A stretch of DNA of 64,000 nt, from contig NC_133491.1 of NCBI RefSeq assembly GCF_025370935.1, positions 2,878,960-2,942,959 of the forward strand. Reading direction: 5' to 3'. The notes under the pieces were generated by a model. It did no database searches and was not told the origin of the DNA. It saw nothing but the letters and a program-made list of their open reading frames with translations. The position numbers and the translations under genes are program-made. Positions 46,401 to 55,880 of this stretch are shown piece by piece (within the stretch, counting starts at the first letter, position 1; the number at the start of each line of letters is the position of its first letter). Source of the DNA: Choristoneura fumiferana (lineage: Eukaryota > Arthropoda > Insecta > Lepidoptera > Tortricidae).

Positions 46401-47450
46401 GTCCTTGATGTAGGCTTTTTCTTTTGTAAATAACACACTGTTTCCTTTTTCTGTAATTTTTGCCACAGACAGTAAGTTTGTTGCTAAGGTAGGAACATAA
46501 AGTGTATCATGGAGGTTATATGTTTCATTGTTGATGTTCAGAGACACTTTTCCTATGCCTTCTATTTTTGCTGTGTGACTTTCAGATGCTAACCTCAAAG
46601 ATCCGGCTTCAGATTGAATGTTTTCAAAATTATCCTCTTGTGCGCACATATGGGATGTACAGCCACTGTCCAAACACCACACATCTGAAGAAGTGATGGA
46701 TAAACATGTAGGTGTGATGCTGAAGTTCTTTTCCTCCTTTTTCTTGAAATGTTGATTTTTATGTCTATTACTCCAACATTCTTCATTTGTGTGTCCTTTT
46801 TTCTTACATTTTTGGCAGTATTTTCCTTTTTTCTTGGTATAAAATGCACCTTCACCCTTTTCTCGTTGTGTGTCCTTGCTTTTTCTAGCCTCACTTTCTT
46901 CTATTATTTTGATTTTTAGCTCCTCCGGCTTTGGGAGTGTGTCTCTCGACTCAACAGCTATGCGAAAGTTTTCATATGAAGCAGGTAAGCTATACAACAT
47001 CATAATACTTAGAAGATCAGGATGTAGGTCTATATTCATATCGGCTAACTTATCCACAATGTCCATAAAATTGTTTAAATGTTCACGAACATCACCACTG
47101 TCTTGCTTTTTTAATATCAGTTGCTTTAACAATGTTGCTTTTCTAGCTGGGCCTGTGCTCTGGTATGTACTTTTTAGTTTGTTCCAAAGTTCATATGATG
47201 TTTTACATCCTTTTACTTGCTTCAGCTCTGAAGGCGAGATAAGCAATAGTAACTCTGAACGTGCCAACAAATCGTTCTGTTGGAATTGTTTCTTTGCTGC
47301 TTCGTTGCCGGGTGTTGAAGTAGGGTCGGTTATATCTCCGTTTGCGTATCCCCACAGGCCATTTTTGATAAGCACTGCTTGCGCTTGGAGGCACCACGTA
47401 TCGTAATTTTCTTTCGTGAGGGCATCGATGCGATGGTATGAGGTCGACAT
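43402..47450 (-). pseudogene. Copia gag-pol with one frameshift and two in-frame stops
   Basis: Starting from ATG at 47450: gag, a CCHC knuckle at about residues 212-225 (CQKCKKKGHTNEEC), protease at about 261 (CLDSGCTSH), integrase with SDNGTEY and NGQSERKNR, then RT with YVDDLLIA and RNase H with MADADWGACKMDRKSCSGY, ending at 43402. Two lesions are visible: a one-base loss near 45610 in the segment after HLHVFG, and a 15-base insertion at about 44624-44638 that adds two stop codons without shifting frame. Otherwise all domains are complete, so it died recently relative to gypsy A. Confidence 0.9.
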
Positions 47451-47808
47451 TCTTCTTACTCCGACGTGTACGCGCGAACCACGCTCTGCTACCAATTGTT
47501 GGGTGAAGCAGCGCGAAGAAGAATAAAATTAATGTTCAATCAATTAATGTTGTTTAATAGGTGATACGTCTGAAGGCAAGGAGAGGGACACGAGAGAAAC
47601 AGCCAATAGCCAGCGATGTACTGCTTTAATAACGTAGGAATATGGACAGTGGTGGGCGCAGCCACGCACACATACATAACATCCCTCCACCTATTTGAGT
47701 TATATATATTAAATCTAATCTATGCCTAAGATCTATTAAATACAAGAATAAGAATAATGATTAATATCTAGAAGTATTGTTTAAAGTTTATTTTGGGACG
47801 GGGACGCA

Positions 47809-48066
47809 TTATTCTTCGCGACGGAACGGGCGCTGGCGGGTTCTCAGACTCCGCCTCATGAAATTCCTCTTCCTCCTCCCCGGTGTGAGTGTGTGGTCTC
47901 GCGTCTGTAGAGGCCGCGTCAGTGGGAGGCCCTCTTTGCTGTAACGACAAAGAAGGCAGCGGCGATGGTGACGGCGGTGGCGGTGGCAACTCTTGCGATG
48001 GTGAAGTCGACGGCGGCGGCAGCACCGGTGATGGTAGAGGCGGCGGCGGCGGCAGCGATGGCGGCA

Positions 48067-48103
<37 letters not shown>

Positions 48104-51100
48104 GGCGGCAGCGGCGGCGGCGGCGGCGTCAGCGACGGGGGTGGTGGTGAGTATGCATTATTATTGTCGTTAGCGTCATAGTCCCGTGTATTGTACTTAC
48201 TATCGTTACTATTGCCTTTGTATAATGCTAATTGGTTTATGTGCTTACGAATACTTAGTTGTGATTCAAGGTCCTTAATTAAATACAAAACTTTTCCTAT
48301 ACGCCTTTCAATAACCCCTTTACCCCAAACCATTTTATTATTAACATATTTAGTATATAGCACACGTGTGCCGGGCAAGAATCGTTTCTCGGTGGTTGTC
48401 TTGTTACGGCGTGAGCACTGAACATTACACTTATCGTGAGATGGAGCCGCAGACGGGGGCAGCGCTGATGGCGGTGACAATAAGTCTAAGCGTGACCTTA
48501 ACTTGCGTCCGTATACTAATTGTGCGGGGGAGAATCCTGTGGTTGTATGTTTTGAGTTACGATAGTCAAACAAATATTTGAACAAATTCATTTTAGCTTG
48601 TTTTGTGCTACTGTCGGATAAAAGGCTAGACCGTATTCCTTTTTTTATGACCTTTACGTAAGCCTCGGCCTGTCCATTGCTGGCCGGATGGTATGACGGT
48701 GACGTGATGTGTATTATGCCATTCAAATGGCAAAAAGATTTAAATTCTTGAGAAATGAAAGCTTTGCCATTGTCGCTCACCATTGTCGCCGGTATACCGA
48801 ACCTGGACATAAACTCACAGAGTTTTTCTATAGTCGCCGTCGACGTTGTCGTACCAGCCATATCGTAAACCTCGGGCCACTTGGAATATGCATCTACCAA
48901 TACCAAGTACATCCGACCATTAACGGGCCCTAGGAAGTCTATATGGACACGGCTAAATGCGTCCTTCGGCCTAGGCCACGGCACGGGCGCGACGCGGGCC
49001 GGCGCCGGCCGCATCTGTATGCAGATGTCACAAGATCCTATCATGCGTTCCACGGCCTCGTCCACCCCGGGAAACCAAAACCTAGATCGAATCTCCGCCT
49101 TAGTTTTCACGATCCCGAGATGTGACTTGTGTACTTCGGATAGCATTTTTTTTTGTAACGATTCGGGAATGACGATTTTATGGCCCCTCATTATACAACC
49201 ATTTTCGTATGACAGTTGTATTCGGCATAAATGGTAAGGTTTGATACGTACGTCGTCTATTTTATTTGGCCAGCCTTCCATGATGTATTTACTTACGGTC
49301 GCTAAAATAGTATCATTACGCGTCTCATTGCGAACGTCCGAGAAGGTATCGGGTAACGAGCCACTCAGTACAAAATAGACATAAGCAGTGCAGTCGCACG
49401 GTTCCGCGCCGTAAGCACATTCCGGCGGCGGCCCCGCGCCCGCGCGCGCCCCGCGCTCGCCCCCGGGCAGGCTGGCGCGCGATAGGTAATCAGCTGTATT
49501 GTCAGCACTACGGACATATTCAATTGAATAATTATACGCGCTTAAGAATATGGCGTATCTTTGGAGTCGGTTGGCGGATATCTCCGGGATTCCCTTGTAA
49601 GGTCCGAATATCGATAAGAGGGGCTTGTGATCCGTGCGCAATACGAACGGTTTTGATCTGCCATACAAATACTGGTGGAAGCGACGCACCCCGAAAATAA
49701 TGGCAGTCGCCTCCTTTTGTATTTGCGAGTATCGCGTCTCAGCCGCCGTTAAGGTTCGCGACGCGAAGGACACGGGCCTCTCGTGGCCGTCGGGTCCCAC
49801 TTGCGAGAGTATCGCGCCGAGGCCCCGGGGTCCGGCGTCGACCGTTAGTATTATTTTGGCCTCCGAGTTAAAGTGAGTCAAAACTTGATCGGATGCTAAA
49901 CATTTTTTTATCGTTTCGTACGCATTTTGATGTATATCGTTCCATTGCCATTTAGTGCCTTTCTTTAAAAGGTCATAAAGCGGTGATAATATTGACGATA
50001 CATTTGGTACAAAATTCCTGTAGTAGTTTATTAATCCTAAAAATGATTGCAGCTGATTTACATTGTTCGGTACAGGGGCTTTAACGATTGCCTCGACCTT
50101 TTCAGGAGACTTATGTAAGCCGTCCTTGTCGATGACGTAACCCAAATAATTTACTTTGTTTTTATAAAAGTCGCATTTTTCACGCTGTAGTGTCAACCCT
50201 GCATCTTGTAACCTTTCAAGTACAGTGTTTAACCGATTCGCATGCTCGGCGTCATCGCGGCCAGTGACGAGTATATCGTCCAGCAAACAAAGAACGCCGT
50301 CCAGCCCGGCCAGGAGATTTTCTATTGCGCGCTGGAAGATGGCTGGAGCGCTGGCGAGGCCGAACACTAGACGCGTATACATATATAGCCCGCGTGACGT
50401 ATTAATGCATGTAAACCGCTGTGATTGGTCATCCAAAACAAACTGATTGTAAGCCATTGACAAGTCAAGTTTTGTGAATTTCTTGCCACCATACAACTTA
50501 GCGAATAATTCTTTTGCTGTCGGTAAGGGATATTGGTCAACGACTAATTGCTTGTTAATGCTTACGGAATAATCAGCACATATGCGAACATTACCATTTC
50601 GTTTCAAGACAGGGACTATCGGTGATGCGTATTCTGTGTTATCAACCGGTTTTAGAATGCCTAATTGCACCAGCCTGTCTATTTCTTTGTTTACCTTATC
50701 GCGCAAAGCAAATGCGACCGGGCGCGCTTTAAAAAAAACCGGTTTAGCGTTCTCATTAAGCGTCAATTTTACCTTCTGTTTATTGAAACATCCTAACGCT
50801 TCTGAAAACAATTTCGGGAATTTTGCTTGCAATTGTTCGACCGTGTATAACTGTTGACAGTAGTTTACGGGTACAATTTCCAATTGAAATATCGCTATGA
50901 AATCTCTCCCGAGGAGTGACGCACCACGGTCACGCACTATATGCATATCCAGTGTGTGGGTGCGGTCGGCAAAACAGACAGGAAGGCGCAATACCCCTAT
51001 ACATGGAATATTATCACCGGTATAACTGACTAAATGTTTACGTGAGGGAATCAATGGCACATCCTTGAAATGCGACTGATACGTTTCCTGTGACATAACC

Positions 51101-52017
51101 GTTACAGCGGAACCGCTATCTATCTCGAATTTGAACTTTGAGCCGCGAATAACTACAGTTTCAACCATTGGTTCTCCCCGCAGCGAACGTATTGTAAATA
51201 CCTCACCGTCATCTCCGAAGTCCTCGTCTCCAGCTCCATCATTTACGTAATTCACTTTTGATTGACACATCCTACGCAAATGACCTTTTACATTACACTT
51301 CTTACAAACGTAATCACTGTACTGGCACTCCGAAGTTTTGTGATTCGTATATCCACATACGCTGCACTTTTGTTTTATCCAGCGGCCACTTCTGGTATTA
51401 GGTGTTCCCTTGGCACTACGGGAGATTTTAAAGAGTGAATCTGGCGCCGTGGCGGGTGGACCTGCAGCGCCGGCGCTGGTTGCGGCGGCGGCGCGCGCGC
51501 TTTGAACGTTTTCTGCGTATTCCACAGCTTTGCCGAGCGTCAAACCCGCCAAGTCTTGTCCATATAGTTTCTCCTTTTCTGGGCAAGCCATCATACCCAT
51601 TATGAATCGATCGCGCAATGCTTCTTCGACATTATTAAACGCACAAAGAGACGTCAACCCGCGAAGCCTCGCGGCCCACTGCGAATGCGATTCATCTAGC
51701 CGTTGTACCGCTGCGTAAAAATGATGCCGTTCGCTAAAGCCGACGCGTGTGGGGTTGAAATGCTTGTCTAGCGTCTGGATAATGTCATCGTACGGCACCG
51801 TTTGCAAATCCTTCGGTAAGCTCAAGTCCGCGGCGAGCCTGTAGGTACCCTCTGTGAGTGCGCTTAGCAATATGGCTCGTCTCTTTGTTCCACACGCGTC
51901 CGATGTTGCAGTGATGTCGTTTGCCACAAACCACTGCGTTATCCGACTCCTATACGTCTTCCAGTCCTGAACATTGTGGTCAAAACTGGTCAAAATTCCG
52001 AAATGTCCAGCCGACAT
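47809..52017 (-). CDS. Gypsy B gag-pol polyprotein, single open frame
   Basis: One uninterrupted frame of about 1400 codons from ATG at 52017; upstream codons in the same frame are LTR. Residue landmarks: two CCHC knuckles at 218-231 and 238-251, protease Asp at 300 (FEIDSGSAV), RT box LCLLDD at 576-581 instead of the usual YVDD, RNase H from about 725, integrase HHCC near 963-999, and DDE at 1027, 1082 and 1118. No env. The C-terminus runs through a GGC repeat (about 48030-48135) where the frame becomes poly-Arg; a different frame (48025-47768) encodes a Pro-rich tail ending RRIMRPRPKINFKQYF, probably the original end. Confidence 0.9.
48030..48135. repeat. (GGC)n microsatellite in gypsy B
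   Basis: About 100 bases dominated by GGC on the plus strand. On the minus strand it encodes poly-Arg in the open frame and poly-Pro in the neighbouring frame. Glycine- or alanine-rich plus-strand frames here are artefacts of the repeat. Confidence 0.9.
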
Positions 52018-52274
52018 TATTTTTTTTATTTTTTTTTTTTTGTGGGTAGTCGTCGCCACTGATACGTCTGAAGGCAAGGAGAGGGACACGAGAGAAACAG
52101 CCAATAGCCAGCGATGTACTGCTTTAATAACGTAGGAATATGGACAGTGGTGGGCGCAGCCACGCACACATACATAACAACATTGGAGTTGTTTTATTTC
52201 AACTAATAAGTACATATATTGTTTAAATGCAGAATTGCAGATCACAGATAGTAGCGGTGTCAGTTAGACGTTGA

Positions 52275-52979
52275 AGGAGAAACGTCGGGTATCTCCTATG
52301 GGAACGGCGCGTGCAATATATGCATCAACGGTTTCTCCGGGTTCTAAATCCGGGCACTTCAGGTCGCCCATGAGGTTAGAAACTAAAATAGATCTTTTCC
52401 CAACGATCTTTGTTTCTAATGCTCCTCCAACCATTTTGGGTGCGATCTTTTGCAAATTACTCATGAAGGGAGTAAGGCCTAGTATGTCGACCCCTAAATT
52501 TCTATTCAGATCATAATCCGCTGGGATTATGTCGTCCGGGTTTTCAAGTACGTGGTCAGCTGACCATCTACAAGCCGGGATGGGGTTATTTTCGTGGAAT
52601 CTTCTCCTTATCAATTCAGGAGTTTCCCTGTCAGCAAGTTCGACGACTGTTTCACGCAGCGTCGAAAGCACTACGCTCTCTGGGCGTGGCTGCAAGTTTC
52701 CATCTTCATCTCGACGTTCGGCAGCGATTACAGGGAGGTACACGATGTCAAGGACATCGTTAACAATTCCAATGACATCAATGGCCATTTTGATCGCCAT
52801 AGGGTAGATGTTGTACCGAGAAATATCTTCTAGAAAGTCAGATCGTACATTTTGATGTCGATACACGGAGGTTGGGTCACGTAACATGACTCCAGATTCC
52901 TTTTGGACCTTTAGAACTTTTGCTTCAAAGGCAGCCAGAAATACTCGATACATCTGGTGGATATTTGGTATCATTACAG
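52275..52979 (-). CDS. 705-bp foreign ORF fragment inserted in a copia LTR
   Basis: This insert has no counterpart in the intact copia LTR and is flanked by a 14-bp direct repeat, cagttagacgttga (52261-52274 and 52980-52993). It is exactly 235 codons, open throughout on the minus strand. Start and stop of the present frame (53013 to 52264) come from LTR sequence, so the insert is an internal piece of a larger coding region. It contains SVYRHQNVRSDFLEDISRYN, DVLDIVYLPVIAAERRDEDG and MVGGALETKIVGKRSILVSN. There is no poly-A and no intron. I do not recognise it. An RNA-virus structural protein or an intronless host cDNA are both possible; a long duplication suggests LINE-type target priming. Confidence 0.65.
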
Positions 52980-53031
52980 CAGTTAGACGTTGACAGTTCC
53001 AATAAGGCGGCAATAGTGCTGTGTCTCTTTT

Positions 53032-53716
53032 CTAGTGATGTACATTCATAACAACAACATCTCGATAAGTCTGTAGTTCAGCACGGTTAGCCCTAAACCA
53101 TGACAAAGCAGGTCCGTCGAAAATCTCAGCAAAACCGTCGTAAACACGATGTTCAGGAATTTTTCTAGCAATACGGAGTTCCTCCAGACGCGTAAGAAAA
53201 TTACGGGCACAAGAATCGCCCCTGTACTTCAAATTTAAGGAATTTATGTTAAAACTCTTATCGGTCTTAAAAATTATTTTCTTAACGACATGTCGTTCGT
53301 CATCAGACTGATCTTCGTCAGCAGTGCTACCAGAAGAAGGCGTGTCGTTACCCTGTAAGCGTTCCAAGATGGAATTCAAAGTAAACCCGAAGCAACTGAG
53401 CTTCTTCAATTTCTTTTGGCAGACGAGAAAGACGGCACAGTAAGTATTTGCACCTGGAAATTAATCTACTAGCAGCAGCACCAGTAAGCTCCTCATTAAG
53501 TTCAGCCTCAACCTCTACAGCTTTACTCTGGCAAGTTTCAAGTTCTTTAGAAGTATCAATTTCAGCAAAGGACGAAAATTTTAAACTACCACGGTGAGCT
53601 AGATTGTCAGTTTGCTTCAATGCGTCTGTCAAGCTATTCCGCCTAGAAAGTGGATTTACAGGTAGCCCACGAAAAGATAATTCGTGTGCTATCTCATCCT
53701 TATGAAGGTGAGACAC
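53032..53716 (-). pseudogene. Gypsy A gag relic
   Basis: Two overlapping minus-strand frames (53716-53348 and 53409-53032) represent one gag broken by a frameshift near 53380. The second contains DGFAEIFDGPALSWFRANR, a capsid-like helix pattern shared by arthropod Ty3/gypsy gags. It is cut at 53058 by the copia insertion. Confidence 0.65.
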
Positions 53717-53719
53717 CTT

Positions 53720-54860
53720 ACAGCTTTAAGAAAATACATGTTTAAAGTCAAAGTGTCTTTTTAAGAACAGAGTTATTAAAGAAAGTTATTAGTATCAGCT
53801 TCCAATTGCCACCTTTATTTTATCCCCTTTTATAAGGAATAGTAACAAAGAACGCCTTTGCCGTATTATATTAATACTAGTATTATATTAGTACGACAAA
53901 TGTACGATTAATTTTCGTGTCACAGTGGAGAAAGATAAATGGAAATTATAACTACCTGCTAACGCAGCTTTAACGCTGTGCAACTTGTTGGTCTTCACGT
54001 GTGTGGCCTGTAATACGAGCATAAAAAATTTAAACATAGATCGTCCTCGTCAAACTGAACAACGATAGTTCAGCGATTTTTAAAAATAGGAGTCTTTGAA
54101 TTTTCCTTTTTTCATACAAATTAAACCCTCCGTCGGTGGATATCATATTCGCAAAACATGATATTCGCAAAATATCATATTCGCAAAACACGATGTGCTC
54201 ATAACAACATATTCGCAATTACTACTATCAATGTACGCCATCCTAGAACACAACTGACGTCGCCTGTCACTCTAAAAACGTTAAGCACTGTATTTCGCTT
54301 TACATTGCCTTTTCGAATAAACTGATCATAATAACAACCCTAATGTTTTAATAACAGTTGTAAAAATTATTTGCCAACAAAAAAGTCCAAACTTTCTGGA
54401 TTACATACAAGTAAAAATTTAAGACACCAAAATGTTTAAACAATTATTAATGGTAAGTTTTCCTTTCACGCACTTTTGAATAATTGTTTTTTTTACTGTC
54501 AAGTCCATACAATAAGTCTTCAACCTTTCTTTTTCTTATTGCAAGCGGCAGATTGTTTTATCCGTAGTTTTTGATATTGGGCTTCTTTATAGATCTCTGA
54601 CAAAAAAATCATCCTGCGGGGTAAATAGGAACTAAAAGAATACTACGGAATATTTAATAAAGCACTTATTTCTAATTGTAACACATATCACACACGTAAC
54701 CTATACTAGTCTCGCCGGTAGTACATTATTCATGTGCCCAGAGTTTACAAATACGGCACAAGATCCAATACTTCTGACATCTTAGACTGCATGACGACGA
54801 TTTTCTATTTGGTATGTTGTTTTAGTATTTTTTTATGTAATTCCGAGGAATCTAAAACAA
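53720..54860. other. Spacer with an attcgcaaaa mini-repeat
   Basis: At 54145-54215 a 16-17-base unit (atattcgcaaaacatg and variants) is repeated four times. An AT palindrome-like run (tattaatactagtattatatta) lies at 53868-53890. No gene is supported in the rest. Confidence 0.5.
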
Positions 54861-54863
54861 TTT

Positions 54864-55137
54864 GAAAAGCTAGAGGTCACCTTATGGCGGTGAAAACTCC
54901 CCTTTAATGCACACGGCTATCATTGCAAATGGTAAAATGAAGAAAAAACTGTAAGTTTAAATTAATAATGTTTATTACATTGAAAAGTACCAATGTTACA
55001 AAAAGGCAGTGAAGGTTACACTTAAACTAAAACACCAGAGAGGTAAAGGGGTTCAGGCACCCTCCACATCCACGTACACCTCCATATAATAATAACTGAA
55101 CTTGAGGTTGCTCCACCACCACATCGATCAATAGAAT
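54864..55137. repeat. Dispersed repeat, copy 2
   Basis: Second copy of the sequence at 36688-37120, shorter by two internal gaps. It ends where the copia remnant's flank begins. Confidence 0.75.
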
Positions 55138-55199
55138 ATTGGTTATGGGATATTAACATAAACAATAGATTCAATTAAATTATATTTATTTTAATATGT

Positions 55200-55398
55200 T
55201 GTTAGGAGAGTCGTGTACTACTCACTAAACAGCGTGATCTATAATAAAACTAAACCAATGCATTTCTCTTCAGGATAGAGACGCATGTAAAAACAGCGAA
55301 CACTTGACAGTGTAAACTAGTCTCCATGTGAGTAAAAGAGAAAGTCATACAAACCACAAGTTAGAGAAGGACGGATTTGTTTTTGTTGAATTCCAACA
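55200..55398 (-). repeat. LTR of a second copia element
   Basis: On the minus strand it starts TGTTGGAATTCAACAAAAAC and ends CTCCTAACA (199 bp, TG...CA). A purine tract, gaaggggcg, lies immediately before it. It is a different family from the 43-53 kb copia. Confidence 0.7.
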
Positions 55399-55641
55399 CG
55401 CCCCTTCAAAAATAAATCCACTTTCTCTAAAATCATTAATACTTATAATCTATTTACAATAATAGATCACACGCTCTCCTTTATCTGGGGTACAATTTCA
55501 TCATGGTCCAACATTTGTTGCATAGGATTAGGGAAAACCCAGAAAAACCTAACCAGACCATTTCCTATAAATATCTATAAATTTTACTATAATATTTAAT
55601 GAAATAAACTTATATGTATAGACTTTACAGTGTAGATGTAT

Positions 55642-55880
55642 CTATATTATTCCAAGTTTCTCTCTCATGATAGAGAAACGCACTGTGGGCAATGGTTTTG
55701 TAAGGATGTCAGCCAGCTGATTACCTGTGGGAATATAATTCAATTTAATAACATTGTTCTCCACCTGTTCTCTAGAAAAATGATATTTTATATCAATATG
55801 TTTCGATCTCTTGTGACTCGTTGGATTGTTTGCAATGCTTATACAACCATTATTATCCTCATAGATCGGTTTTACAAATG
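55642..55880 (-). pseudogene. Copia RNase H C-terminus
   Basis: The minus strand reads VKPIYEDNNGCISIANNPTS, then KRSKHIDIKYHF and GNQLADILTKPL before a stop at 55642-55644. These are standard copia RNase H motifs. The rest of the element upstream is missing; at 55880 it joins directly to the MADF exon. With the LTR it forms a 5'-truncated 3' end of about 680 bp. Confidence 0.85.

Larger units (their letters stand above)
47562..52179 (-). mobile_element. Ty3/gypsy LTR retrotransposon B, young
   Basis: LTRs at 47562-47681 and 52060-52179 are 120 bp each and identical by eye, which implies recent insertion. The minus-strand LTR runs TGTTATGTATG...GACGTATCA. A purine tract (ggtggaggga) at 47682-47691 abuts the 3' LTR. 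After the 5' LTR the minus strand reads gtggcgacgactaccc, a plausible primer binding site. It sits inside the copia 5' LTR. Nineteen bases (47543-47561) between copia LTR and this LTR match neither, and no clean 4-6-bp target duplication is seen. Confidence 0.9.
43178..53053 (-). mobile_element. Ty1/copia LTR retrotransposon with target duplication
   Basis: The 3' LTR is 43178-43386 (209 bp, TG...CA). The 5' LTR is in three pieces: 47497-47542, 52180-52274 and about 52980-53053, split by two later insertions. The host site ACAAC is duplicated at 43173-43177 and 53054-53058. A polypurine tract (gaggaggag on the minus strand, 43387-43395) abuts the 3' LTR. Next to the 5' LTR, the minus strand after 47497 reads ttggtagcagagc, a likely primer binding site. 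The two LTRs differ by point changes and a small deletion near 52222, so this element is older than gypsy B. Confidence 0.9.
41100..53716 (-). mobile_element. Gypsy-type LTR retrotransposon A, degenerate, split by copia
   Basis: Minus-strand gag lies at 53716-53059. The same reading continues on the far side of the copia insertion at 43172-42970 and then runs into reverse transcriptase (42965-42492), RNase H (42400-41837), the integrase zinc region (41760-41400) and part of the integrase core (41304-41101). The gag-to-RT junction near 42965 skips protease, so there is an internal deletion. Several frameshifts and stops show it is dead. The copia element duplicated ACAAC of this element on insertion. 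LTRs were not recognised. Confidence 0.85.

Noticed and set aside
47889..48173. Gly- and Ala-rich plus-strand frames
   Set aside because: They are shadows of the GGC microsatellite inside the gypsy B polyprotein gene on the other strand.
52018..52245. 76 extra N-terminal codons of the gypsy B frame
   Set aside because: They are LTR and leader sequence that happens to be open; the gag start is the ATG at 52017.
53868..53890. AT palindrome as a replication origin or terminator
   Set aside because: A short AT-rich inverted repeat in AT-rich DNA carries no specific evidence of function.
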